A stretch of DNA of 64,000 nucleotides from Mesorhizobium australicum. Its GTDB lineage: Bacteria; Pseudomonadota; Alphaproteobacteria; Rhizobiales; Rhizobiaceae. The stretch covers positions 248,001-312,000 of the forward strand of contig NZ_FXBL01000004.1 in NCBI RefSeq assembly GCF_900177325.1, read 5' to 3'. Positions 39,034 through 48,505 of this stretch are shown here, one piece after another. Position numbers and translations under genes: made by a program. Under the pieces are notes generated by a model. The model searched no databases and was not told where the DNA came from. It saw only the letters and a list, made by a program, of their open reading frames with translations. Position 1 is the first letter of the stretch. Each line of letters opens with the position of its first letter.

Positions 39034-39669
39034 TTAAGGAAGCGTTTCGGCCTGCGCGGTTCGGTTTACCCGCCGCATCGTCAGATTGATCCGGCCGCCG
39101 TTCTTCAGCAGGGGTGAGGTTCCGGGAAAGATCCGGTCCACGCCGTGAAAGGCGAGCCGCGAGCGGCCGCCGAGCACCACCACGTCGCCGCTGTTCAGCC
39201 GGAAGGACTGCGTCGGATCGTTCCGCGCCGTTCCGCCGATCCTGAACAGGCAGGTGTCGCCGAGCGAGACGGACACGACCGGCGCCGAGAGGTCCTGCTC
39301 GTCCTTGTCCTGGTGCAGTCCCATCCGGGCTGTGTCGTCGTAGAAATTGACCAGGCAGGCCTCGGGCTCGACGTCGGCATCCGCCACCTCGCGCCAGATT
39401 GTCATCAGCTGCTGCGGGATAGGCGGCCACGGCGTGCCTGTCACCGGGTGTGTGGTCTGGTAGCGATATCCCCGCTCCCGGTCGGTCACCCAGCCGAGCG
39501 TGCCGCAATTCGTCATGCGCACGCTCATCGGCTTGCCGGTCCGTGGCATTTCGGGGATGTAAAGCGGCGCCGCAAGCACCACCGCTCTGATATCCTCCAC
39601 GAGGGCACGCTGTTGCTCTATGTCGAGATAGGCGGGCAGGTGCCTGAAACCGTCGGGAAACGCCTTCAT
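39034..39669 (-). CDS. alkB: Alpha-ketoglutarate-dependent dioxygenase AlkB
   Basis: AlkB removes methyl groups from 1-methyladenine and 3-methylcytosine in DNA and RNA by Fe(II)-dependent oxidation. It has 211 residues. The iron ligands are His and Asp in GLHQDKDEQD and the distal His in LAFHGVDRI. The 2-oxoglutarate arginine is in RINLTMRRVN. The nucleotide-recognition segment MTNCGTLGWVTDRERGYRY is typical. It appears to be a single-gene unit; no ada-like regulator adjoins it. Confidence 0.95.
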   Translation of the reverse strand: MKAFPDGFRHLPAYLDIEQQRALVEDIRAVVLAAPLYIPEMPRTGKPMSVRMTNCGTLGWVTDRERGYRYQTTHPVTGTPWPPIPQQLMTIWREVADADVEPEACLVNFYDDTARMGLHQDKDEQDLSAPVVSVSLGDTCLFRIGGTARNDPTQSFRLNSGDVVVLGGRSRLAFHGVDRIFPGTSPLLKNGGRINLTMRRVNRTAQAETLP

Positions 39670-39725
39670 CGGATCGTTGCGCTCGTCCGGCCGGGATCAA
39701 CCGGCCGGACAGGCTGTCGGGCCGC

Positions 39726-40241
39726 TCAGGCGGTCTCGAGATCGGGAATCCGGAGCACCTGGCCCGGATAGATCTTGTCCGGATGGGTCAGCATCGGGCG
39801 GTTCGCCTCGAAGATCACCGTATACTTGGAAGCCTTTCCCTTGCCGTAGTGCTTCTCGGCGATCTTGGAGAGGTTGTCGCCCTTCTTGACGGTATAGAAC
39901 ACCGGCTCCTTCGCCGGGGTGGCGGCCTTCACGATCGAAGTCATGTCGACGTTTCCGTCGAGCTTGAGTCCGGAATCGGGGGCCACGACCTTCAGCTCGC
40001 CGGCCTCGACCTTGGAGATGCCCAGAGTGTTGCCGACGGCGATCACGGCCTTCTCGAAGATCGACTGGTCCGCGACGACGCCCTTGAGCACCGCCTTGTC
40101 GCCCTGCACCTCGATCTCGACCTTGTCGGTCCCGAGATTGTAGGAATCGAGGTCCTTCTTGAGCTTGTCGGCCGCCGGCGGCTCGTCGTCGCCTATACCC
40201 AGCTTCTTGCCGACGGATTTGACGAAATCGAAAATACCCAT
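39726..40241 (-). CDS. BON-LysM domain protein (Kbp/YgaU-like)
   Basis: This 171-residue protein starts with an amphipathic helix (MGIFDFVKSVGKKLG), then a BON domain (about 25-85) and a C-terminal LysM domain (about 118-168; FYTVKKGDNLSKIAEKHYG ... YPGQVLRIPD). There is no signal peptide. The E. coli relative Kbp is a cytoplasmic potassium-binding protein, so that is the best guess. A peptidoglycan role is less likely without export. Confidence 0.92.
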   Translation of the reverse strand: MGIFDFVKSVGKKLGIGDDEPPAADKLKKDLDSYNLGTDKVEIEVQGDKAVLKGVVADQSIFEKAVIAVGNTLGISKVEAGELKVVAPDSGLKLDGNVDMTSIVKAATPAKEPVFYTVKKGDNLSKIAEKHYGKGKASKYTVIFEANRPMLTHPDKIYPGQVLRIPDLETA

Positions 40242-40317
40242 TGGTTCATGGTCTCCAGCTGTTGAACCCGCGCGGACCTTGCCACCACAGGACGAAGATG
40301 GAAAGGCATTAAAGGCG

Positions 40318-40755
40318 TCAGTCGAGTCCGACCCGCCCCCGCATCTTCTTCACGCCGGCGCGGCCGGATTTCTCCTTCAGCCGCCGTTCGACCGCGCCCT
40401 TGCTCGGCTTGGTCTTCTTCCGCGGCTTCGGCGGAGGTTCCGACGCCTTGGCGACCAGGTCGGCAAGACGTTGGCGCGCGTCCTCGCGGTTGCGCTCCTG
40501 CAGGCGGTAGCGGCTCGCCTCGATGACGATGACCCCGTCCTTGGTCGCCCGCTGGCCGGCGATGCGGATCAGCGTTTCGCGAACATGATCGGGCAGGTCG
40601 CGCGCATTGGCGGCGTCGAAGCGCAGCTGCACCGCCGTCGCGACCTTGTTGACGTTCTGCCCGCCCGGTCCGGACGCGCGGATGAACGTCTCCTCGATCT
40701 CGTCGTCATGGACGACGATGCCGGGACGGATGATGATGTCCTCGCCGATGGGCAT
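40318..40755 (-). CDS. arfB: Alternative ribosome-rescue factor / aminoacyl-tRNA hydrolase ArfB
   Basis: ArfB releases peptides from ribosomes stalled at mRNA ends. It has 145 residues from the ATG at 40755 (MPIGEDIIIRPG). The catalytic GGQ is in ASGPGGQNVNKV. The basic C-terminal tail (KKTKPSKG ... KKMRGRVGLD), which enters the empty mRNA channel, is present. A further nine codons upstream are open but run into the pckA terminator region. Confidence 0.94.
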   Translation of the reverse strand: MPIGEDIIIRPGIVVHDDEIEETFIRASGPGGQNVNKVATAVQLRFDAANARDLPDHVRETLIRIAGQRATKDGVIVIEASRYRLQERNREDARQRLADLVAKASEPPPKPRKKTKPSKGAVERRLKEKSGRAGVKKMRGRVGLD

Positions 40756-40780
40756 GGGCCCTTGTCGCCTGCCGCGGGAC

Positions 40781-40810
40781 AAAAGAAAAGGCCCGGCGCG
40801 CGGCCGGGCC
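40781..40810 (-). terminator. Intrinsic terminator downstream of pckA
   Basis: On the minus strand GGCCCGG and CCGGGCC form a 7-bp GC stem with a seven-base loop. It is followed by TTTTCTTTT. It begins 24 bases after the pckA stop and separates pckA from arfB. Confidence 0.85.
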
Positions 40811-40833
40811 CGTTTCGCGAGACGCCGCCGGGA

Positions 40834-42450
<1,617 letters not shown>

Positions 42451-42817
42451 ACCTGCTCTCCCTAAAATTCGCGATTGGGTGTGTCACGGCACGGCAATAT
42501 CGGGCGGTCGAGGGCGGGTTACCGCACCACCGCCTCGCTTGAATCGGTCAGAAACAGAAAAGCCGAACGATATCAAATCATTAATCGATTTAAAGATTTT
42601 GAAGAATTTCTAAATCGTTTATATCGGACTAACATGTCGTCGTTCCACATGCGTCGGCGGGATTGGCCGTGGAGCGATCCGACCGCCATCGGACGGAAAC
42701 CCGCGGGTGGCAGCCTGTCGCGCGCCGGCGATCCGTGCCACATTTTGTGCCTAGTTTGTCCGCAACAAGCCCTTCCAATAAGAGAAGGGACATCCGCTCA
42801 TGAGGGAGCCGTTCGAT
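42451..42817. promoter_or_regulatory. AT-rich divergent regulatory region between pckA and chvI
   Basis: This 367-base stretch carries no gene. Its centre (about 42555-42630) is strikingly AT-rich for this genome. It holds an interrupted inverted repeat, CGATTTA (42586-42592) and TAAATCG (42611-42617), which could bind a dimeric regulator. The chvI ribosome-binding region lies at the right end. Promoters for both genes are expected here, but I cannot assign exact -35/-10 boxes with confidence. Confidence 0.5.
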
Positions 42818-43519
42818 ATGGCAACAATTGCGCTCGTCGATGACGACCGAAATATCCTGACGTCGGTCTCGATCGCGCTGGAATCCGAAGGCTATCGGGT
42901 CGAGACATATACCGACGGCGCATCCGCGCTGGAGGGACTGACTGCCCGTCCGCCGAACCTCGCGATTTTCGACATCAAGATGCCGCGCATGGACGGAATG
43001 GAACTCCTGCGCCGGCTGCGGCAGAAATCCGATCTGCCGGTCATCTTCCTGACCTCGAAGGACGACGAGATCGACGAGCTGTTCGGCCTGAAAATGGGCG
43101 CCGACGATTTCATCCGCAAACCCTTCTCGCAGCGGCTGCTCGTGGAGCGTGTGAAGGCTGTGCTGCGGCGCGGCGCGGCCAAGGACGCCGCCGTCAAGAC
43201 GCCCAGCCAGCAGGCCCGCTCGCTCGAACGCGGCCAGCTCGTCATGGACCAGGAGCGCCACACCTGCACCTGGAAGGGTGAGCCGGTGACGCTGACGGTC
43301 ACCGAGTTCCTGATCCTGCATTCGCTCGCCCAGCGGCCCGGCGTCGTGAAGAGCCGTGACGCGCTGATGGATTCGGCCTATGATGAGCAGGTCTATGTCG
43401 ATGACCGCACGATCGACAGCCACATCAAGCGCCTGCGCAAGAAGTTCAAGGCTGTCGACGACGACTTCGACATGATCGAGACGCTTTACGGCGTCGGCTA
43501 CCGGTTTCGCGAGGCGTGA
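42818..43519 (+). CDS. chvI: Response regulator ChvI (OmpR family)
   Basis: ChvI is the DNA-binding partner of ChvG in the acid and envelope-stress two-component system needed for host interaction in rhizobia and brucellae. It has 233 residues from the ATG at 42818, which gives the conserved [22 protein letters not shown] start. An ATG at 42800 with a good AAGGGA upstream would add six residues and is a real alternative. The receiver phosphoacceptor is Asp52 ([10 protein letters not shown]), and the winged helix ends in [11 protein letters not shown]. chvG follows after 65 bases. Confidence 0.95.
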   Translation: MATIALVDDDRNILTSVSIALESEGYRVETYTDGASALEGLTARPPNLAIFDIKMPRMDGMELLRRLRQKSDLPVIFLTSKDDEIDELFGLKMGADDFIRKPFSQRLLVERVKAVLRRGAAKDAAVKTPSQQARSLERGQLVMDQERHTCTWKGEPVTLTVTEFLILHSLAQRPGVVKSRDALMDSAYDEQVYVDDRTIDSHIKRLRKKFKAVDDDFDMIETLYGVGYRFREA

Positions 43520-43584
43520 GCCGGCAGGGCCGGATGCCGTCCGGCAGGGTAATGCCGGAACATGGGTTGCGGACCGCGGGCTGA

Positions 43585-45366
43585 ATGACGGCGGATACGG
43601 AGATCGACAGGACCGCGGCGCCGCCGCGGAGCGCCACGCGGGCCAGATCATGGCTGCCCGCGCGGGCCGCCACGTCGCTGCGCCGCTTTCTCGGCCACTA
43701 CGTCTTCTCGAGCCTGACGCGGCGCATCCTCGTCCTCAACCTTGCCGGGCTTGCGGTGCTGGTCTCGGGCATCCTCTACATGAACCAGTTCCGCGAGGGG
43801 CTGATCGAGGCGCGCGTTGAGAGCCTGATGACGCAGGGCGAGATCATCGCGGCCGCGATCGCGGCCTCGGCGACGGTCGACACCGATGCGATCACGCTCG
43901 ATCCGGAGAAGCTGCTCGAGCTCCAGGCGGGCGAGAGCGTCAATCCGACGAGCGACCAGCTCGACAGCCTCGACTTCCCGATCAATCCGGAACTGGTCGC
44001 GCCGGTCCTGCGGCGGCTGATCTCGCCTACCCGCACCCGCGCGCGTATCTTCGACCGCGACGCCAACCTGCTGCTCGATTCCAAGCACATCTATTCGCGC
44101 GGCCAGATCCTGCGCTACCAGCTGCCGCCGGTCGATCAGGAACAGCAGGGCGTGCTCGACCGCATCGGCAAGTTCGTCGGCAACCTTTTTCGCAGGACCG
44201 ACCTGCCCGTCTACCGCGAGCAGCCCGGCGGCAGCGGCGCGATCTATCCCGAGGTGATCAAGGCGCTGACGGGCAACCGGGCAACCGTCGTGCGCGTGAA
44301 CGAGCAGGGTGAGCAGATGGTGTCCGTCGCCGTGCCGGTGCAGCGCTTCCGGGCGGTGCTCGGCGTCCTGATGCTCTCCACCGAAGGGGGCGACATCGAC
44401 AACATCATAGCCGCCGAACGCCAGGCCATTCTCAGCGTCTTCGGCGTGGCTGCGTTCGTCATGGCCCTCTTGTCGCTGCTCACGGCGTCGACCATCGCCA
44501 ATCCGCTGCGGCGGCTGGCTGCGGCGGCGGTCAGGGTGCGGCGCGGCACCAAGCACCGCGAGGAAATCCCCGATTTCTCCGACCGCGAGGACGAGATCGG
44601 CAATCTGTCGACCGCCCTTCGTGACATGACCAACGCGCTCTACGCCCGCATCGAGGCGATCGAGAGCTTCGCAGCCGATGTGAGCCATGAGCTCAAGAAT
44701 CCGCTCACCTCGCTGCGCAGCGCCGTCGAGACGCTGCCACTGGCCAGGAACGAGGATTCGCGCCAGCGGCTGATGGATGTGATCCAGCACGACGTGCGCC
44801 GCCTCGACCGGCTGATCACCGACATCTCCGACGCCTCCCGCCTCGACGCCGAGCTCGCGCGCCAGGACGCGTCCACCGTCGATCTCAAGAAGCTGGTGTC
44901 CGATCTCGTCTCCTTCTCGCGCGAGGGCGGCCGGCACAAGAAGGCGGTCGACATCGAGCTCAAGGTCGGCAAGCTACCGCAGGGGGTAAAGGGCTGGACG
45001 GTCGTCGGCCACGACCTGCGGCTCGGCCAGGTGCTCACCAACCTCATCGAGAACGCCCGTTCCTTCGTGCCGGACGAAGGCGGGCGCATCGTCATCTCCA
45101 TGACCCGGTCCGGACGCCGCGTCGTCGTGTCGGTGGACGACAACGGCCCGGGCATCCGTGCCGAGAACATCGACCGCATCTTCGAGCGCTTCTACACCGA
45201 CCGGCCCGGCAGCGAGTCTTTCGGTCAGAATTCGGGTCTCGGCCTGTCGATCAGCCGCCAGATCGTCGAGGCGCATGGCGGCACGCTGACCGCCGAGAAC
45301 ATCCCCGGCATCAAGCCGGGCGACATTCGCGGCGCCCGCTTCGTCATCTCGTTGCCGGCCGAATGA
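43585..45366 (+). CDS. chvG: Sensor histidine kinase ChvG (ExoS)
   Basis: This membrane histidine kinase of 593 residues senses acid or envelope signals; in rhizobia its periplasmic domain is bound by ExoR. The first transmembrane helix is at about 48-66, the periplasmic domain reaches about 285, and the second helix is at about 286-308. HAMP and the dimerisation domain follow, with phosphoacceptor His368 in DVSHELKNPLTSLRS. The ATPase has the N box NLIENARSFVPD and the G boxes DNGPGI and GLGLSISRQIVEAHGG. The stop overlaps hprK by 4 bases. Confidence 0.95.
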   Translation: MTADTEIDRTAAPPRSATRARSWLPARAATSLRRFLGHYVFSSLTRRILVLNLAGLAVLVSGILYMNQFREGLIEARVESLMTQGEIIAAAIAASATVDTDAITLDPEKLLELQAGESVNPTSDQLDSLDFPINPELVAPVLRRLISPTRTRARIFDRDANLLLDSKHIYSRGQILRYQLPPVDQEQQGVLDRIGKFVGNLFRRTDLPVYREQPGGSGAIYPEVIKALTGNRATVVRVNEQGEQMVSVAVPVQRFRAVLGVLMLSTEGGDIDNIIAAERQAILSVFGVAAFVMALLSLLTASTIANPLRRLAAAAVRVRRGTKHREEIPDFSDREDEIGNLSTALRDMTNALYARIEAIESFAADVSHELKNPLTSLRSAVETLPLARNEDSRQRLMDVIQHDVRRLDRLITDISDASRLDAELARQDASTVDLKKLVSDLVSFSREGGRHKKAVDIELKVGKLPQGVKGWTVVGHDLRLGQVLTNLIENARSFVPDEGGRIVISMTRSGRRVVVSVDDNGPGIRAENIDRIFERFYTDRPGSESFGQNSGLGLSISRQIVEAHGGTLTAENIPGIKPGDIRGARFVISLPAE

Positions 45367-45911
45367 TCCGGTCCGCCCGCGAGGGCATTCCCGACGACGC
45401 CGTGAACCTCCATGCCTCCGTGGTCGTGCTGGATGCCGGCGCGGTGATGATCAGGGGTCGGACCGGCGCTGGCAAGACGCATCTGGCGCTTGCGCTGATC
45501 GACGAATGGCAGCGGAAGGGCCGCTTCGCGCGGCTTCTGGCCGACGATCAGGTCTTCGTCATGCGCCGCGACGGCCGGCTGACGGCCCGCACGCCGCATG
45601 CGACCGCCGGGCTGGCGGAGATCCGCGGCGTCGGCATCGTCGAGGTGCCGCACGAGCCGGCGGCGCAGGTGGATCTCGTCGTCGATCTGGTCGAACAGGA
45701 TGCGCCGGATACACCTCTGTCGACGGTGCGGATCGAGGCCGTCGACCTGCCGCTTTTGACGCTGCGCCATCGCGACGCGGCTGCATCCTGCGTCTCCGTC
45801 GCACGGGCGCTCGCGACAATTCGCGCCGTCCCGGGCGGTCAAAACGGTGAAATTATGCTTGCCTCGGATAACGATTTGGGCTTGCCAAGCAGGCGCGGGC
45901 GGACAACATAG
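45363..45911 (+). CDS. hprK: HPr kinase/phosphorylase, short alphaproteobacterial form
   Basis: HprK phosphorylates and dephosphorylates HPr on its regulatory serine. It has only 182 residues against about 310 in Firmicutes. The N-terminal domain is missing, and the protein starts almost at the P-loop GRTGAGKTHLALALI. The substrate-loop region TPHATAGLAEIRGVGIVEVPHEP is retained. It overlaps the chvG stop by 4 bases, which ties its translation to the kinase. The HPr gene is two genes downstream. Confidence 0.93.
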   Translation: MIRSAREGIPDDAVNLHASVVVLDAGAVMIRGRTGAGKTHLALALIDEWQRKGRFARLLADDQVFVMRRDGRLTARTPHATAGLAEIRGVGIVEVPHEPAAQVDLVVDLVEQDAPDTPLSTVRIEAVDLPLLTLRHRDAAASCVSVARALATIRAVPGGQNGEIMLASDNDLGLPSRRGRTT

Positions 45912-45989
45912 CCCACTCCGCCGACCGGCAGGACCGGGTCGCGTCCATCAGAGTATGCACCTGAGTGGTGTGTCGGGAGTCTGCACAGT

Positions 45990-46391
45990 ATGATCGGTCT
46001 CGTGCTCGTCACGCACGGTCGTTTGGCTGAAGAGTTCCGCAATGCGGTGGAACATGTCGTCGGGCCCCAGAAGAATCTCGAAACCGTCTGCATCGGACCC
46101 GACGACGATATGGAGCAGCGCCGGCTCGACATCATCGCCGCCGTGCGCAAGGCCGACAGCGGCACCGGCGTGATCATGCTCACCGACATGTTCGGCGGCA
46201 CGCCCTCCAACCTCGCGATCTCGGTGATGAATCCGGGCCGGATCGAGGTCATCGCCGGCATGAACCTGCCGATGCTGATCAAGCTGTCGAGCGTGCGCGC
46301 GGGCGACAACATGCAGGCGGCGATCGACGAGGCGCAGGCTGCCGGCCGCAAATACATCAACGTCGCGAGCCAGGTGCTGACCGGGAAATGA
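45990..46391 (+). CDS. PTS EIIA component, mannose family (regulatory)
   Basis: This 133-residue cytoplasmic EIIA-Man domain has the phosphorylatable histidine His9 in VLVTHGRLAEEF. TDMFGGTPSNLAISVM is the conserved dimer segment. There are no IIB, IIC or IID genes, so it cannot move sugar by itself. In alphaproteobacteria such an EIIA with HPr and EI-Ntr forms a regulatory phosphorelay. It overlaps the HPr gene by 4 bases. Confidence 0.94.
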   Translation: MIGLVLVTHGRLAEEFRNAVEHVVGPQKNLETVCIGPDDDMEQRRLDIIAAVRKADSGTGVIMLTDMFGGTPSNLAISVMNPGRIEVIAGMNLPMLIKLSSVRAGDNMQAAIDEAQAAGRKYINVASQVLTGK

Positions 46392-46675
46392 AGGCCGACG
46401 TCGACAAGATCACCCGCGAACTGCCGATCATCAACCAGCGCGGCCTGCATGCGCGCGCTTCCGCGAAGTTCGTCCAGACCGTGAACCGGTTCAACGCCAT
46501 GGTCACGGTCGAAAAGGACGGCGTCTCCGTCGGCGGCAATTCGATCATGGGCCTGATGATGCTTGCGGCGAGCCCCGGATGCTGCATCCGGGTCTCGGCG
46601 AGCGGGCCGGACGCCTCCGATGTCATCGCCGCGCTCGAGCTCCTGATCGCCGATCGCTTCGGCGAGGAGATGTGA
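46388..46675 (+). CDS. ptsH: HPr phosphocarrier protein
   Basis: HPr of 95 residues accepts phosphate from EI at His21 (NQRGLHARAS). It carries the regulatory serine Ser52 (GGNSIMGLMM), 31 residues further on as in classical HPr. It is therefore a substrate for the HprK encoded just upstream. A short N-terminal extension of about six residues precedes the fold. Its stop is 147 bases before ahcY. Confidence 0.95.
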   Translation: MKADVDKITRELPIINQRGLHARASAKFVQTVNRFNAMVTVEKDGVSVGGNSIMGLMMLAASPGCCIRVSASGPDASDVIAALELLIADRFGEEM

Positions 46676-46702
46676 CCGGCGCGACGCCGGGCACATGCAG
46701 GG

Positions 46703-46718
46703 ATAAAGATTTCTTTAT
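46703..46718. promoter_or_regulatory. Perfect 16-bp palindrome upstream of ahcY, candidate operator
   Basis: ATAAAGA-TT-TCTTTAT is a perfect 7+2+7 inverted repeat, flanked by GGG and TCCC. It lies 104 bases before the ahcY start in an otherwise GC-rich gap. It resembles operators of ArsR-type regulators of methionine/SAH metabolism in alphaproteobacteria, recalled from memory and not verified. No such regulator gene is adjacent. It may control ahcY transcription. Confidence 0.6.
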
Positions 46719-46822
46719 GTCCCATTGAGATCAAGTCGTCTGTCTGCTAGGGAAACCGCCGAAACGGGCCGCCCCACCACTGGCGGCGTGCCTGGTCCAG
46801 AGCCTTTCATACGGAGCAGACC

Positions 46823-48217
46823 ATGGCCAACGACTATGTGATTGCCGACATCAAGCTTGCGGACTGGGGCCGCAAGGAGATCGAGATCGCCGAGACTGAG
46901 ATGCCCGGCCTCATGGCTGCGCGCGAGGAGTTCGGCCCGTCCAAGCCGCTCAAGGGCGCGCGCATCTCCGGCTCGCTGCACATGACGATCCAGACCGCCG
47001 TGCTGATCGAGACCCTTCAGGCGCTGGGCGCGGATGTCCGCTGGGCCTCGTGCAACATCTTCTCGACCCAGGACCACGCGGCCGCGGCGATCGCAGCTGC
47101 CGGCACCCCGGTCTTCGCCATCAAGGGCGAGAACCTGACCGAGTATTGGGAATACACCGACAAGATCTTCCAGTGGGCCGATGGCGGCACCACCAACATG
47201 ATCCTGGACGATGGTGGCGACGCCACCATGTACATCCTGATCGGCGCCCGCGCGGAAGCCGGCGAGGACGTGCTGTCGAAGCCGGGCAACGAGGAAGAGG
47301 AAATCCTCTTCGCGCAGATCAAGAAGCGCATGGCCGCCACGCCCGGTTTCTTCACCAAGAACCGCGACGCGATCCGCGGTGTCACCGAAGAGACCACCAC
47401 CGGCGTCAACCGCCTCTACCAGCTGCAGAAGAAGGGCCTGCTGCCCTTCCCGGCGATCAACGTCAACGACTCGGTCACCAAGTCGAAGTTCGACAACAAA
47501 TACGGCTGCAAGGAATCGTTGGTGGACGGCATCCGCCGCGGCACCGACGTGATGATGGCCGGCAAGGTCGCGGTCGTCTGCGGCTACGGTGACGTCGGCA
47601 AGGGTTCGGCCGCCTCGCTGAAGGGTGCCGGCGCTCGCGTCAAGGTCACCGAGGTCGACCCGATCTGCGCGCTGCAGGCTGCAATGGACGGGTTCGAGGT
47701 CGTGACGCTTGAGGACGCGGCCCCGACGGCCGACATCATCATTACGACGACCGGCAACAAGGACGTCATCACCATCGAGCACATGCGCCAGTTCAAGGAC
47801 ATGGCGATCGTCGGAAACATCGGCCACTTCGACAACGAGATTCAGGTCGCCGCGCTGCGCAACCTGAAATGGACCAACGTCAAGCCGCAGGTCGACATGA
47901 TCGAGTTCCCGGGCGGCAAGCGCATCATCCTGCTGTCGGAAGGCCGGCTGCTCAATCTCGGCAATGCGACCGGTCATCCGAGCTTCGTCATGTCGGCATC
48001 GTTCACCAACCAGGTGCTGGCCCAGATCGAGCTCTGGACCAAGCCCGGCGTCTACAAGAACGAGGTCTATGTGCTGCCGAAGCATCTGGACGAAAAGGTC
48101 GCCCGCCTGCACCTCGAGAAGCTTGGCGCGAAGCTCACGGAGCTTTCGGGAGAACAGGCCGCCTATATCGGCGTGCCGCAGAACGGTCCGTTCAAGGCCG
48201 AACACTACCGCTATTGA
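46823..48217 (+). CDS. ahcY: S-adenosylhomocysteine hydrolase
   Basis: AhcY splits S-adenosylhomocysteine into adenosine and homocysteine, restoring methyl-transfer capacity. It has 464 residues, the long bacterial form with the extra loop. The NAD-binding motif is [39 protein letters not shown] and the C-terminal Lys/Tyr pair in KAEHYRY are intact. It is followed by a strong intrinsic terminator and preceded by the palindrome at 46703. Confidence 0.98.
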   Translation: MANDYVIADIKLADWGRKEIEIAETEMPGLMAAREEFGPSKPLKGARISGSLHMTIQTAVLIETLQALGADVRWASCNIFSTQDHAAAAIAAAGTPVFAIKGENLTEYWEYTDKIFQWADGGTTNMILDDGGDATMYILIGARAEAGEDVLSKPGNEEEEILFAQIKKRMAATPGFFTKNRDAIRGVTEETTTGVNRLYQLQKKGLLPFPAINVNDSVTKSKFDNKYGCKESLVDGIRRGTDVMMAGKVAVVCGYGDVGKGSAASLKGAGARVKVTEVDPICALQAAMDGFEVVTLEDAAPTADIIITTTGNKDVITIEHMRQFKDMAIVGNIGHFDNEIQVAALRNLKWTNVKPQVDMIEFPGGKRIILLSEGRLLNLGNATGHPSFVMSASFTNQVLAQIELWTKPGVYKNEVYVLPKHLDEKVARLHLEKLGAKLTELSGEQAAYIGVPQNGPFKAEHYRY

Positions 48218-48244
48218 TCTGACGTTCTGCAAATACAGCATCTA

Positions 48245-48283
48245 GATGCCGGCTGCGCACACGCGCGGCCGGCATCATTTTTT
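48245..48283 (+). terminator. Intrinsic terminator of ahcY
   Basis: GATGCCGGC (48245-48253) and GCCGGCATC (48268-48276) form a 9-bp stem, followed by a run of six T at 48278-48283. It starts 28 bases after the ahcY stop. Confidence 0.9.
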
Positions 48284-48505
48284 GCCGCGACACTGCTTCC
48301 CGCAGATTCCCCTTGAGGCTATGTTGAGCTGATTCGCGGCGTTTTCCGCCCGCAAGATTGCCTTCCGGCGATTTGTTTCTGGTTCTCCGGCAAAGATCGT
48401 TCTCGTGTCCAGTGCGCGGGAACGAAAGGGGATTCCGGTGTTGCGGCCACCGGGGGCGGAGCGACGGCGCGGCAGACGGCATGAAAAGGCCGGAGAGGAC
48501 GAGGC
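48284..48505. other. Leader region between the ahcY terminator and divL
   Basis: This stretch of about 220 bases has no gene I can support. It carries three GANTC sites (48305, 48331, 48431), slightly more than expected, ahead of a cell-cycle regulator gene. A promoter for divL and the downstream operon should lie here. Confidence 0.3.

Noticed and set aside
46676..46822. SAH or SAM riboswitch upstream of ahcY
   Set aside because: The gap has a palindrome better explained as a DNA operator. I could not fold the conserved cores of the SAH or SAM-II riboswitches in it.
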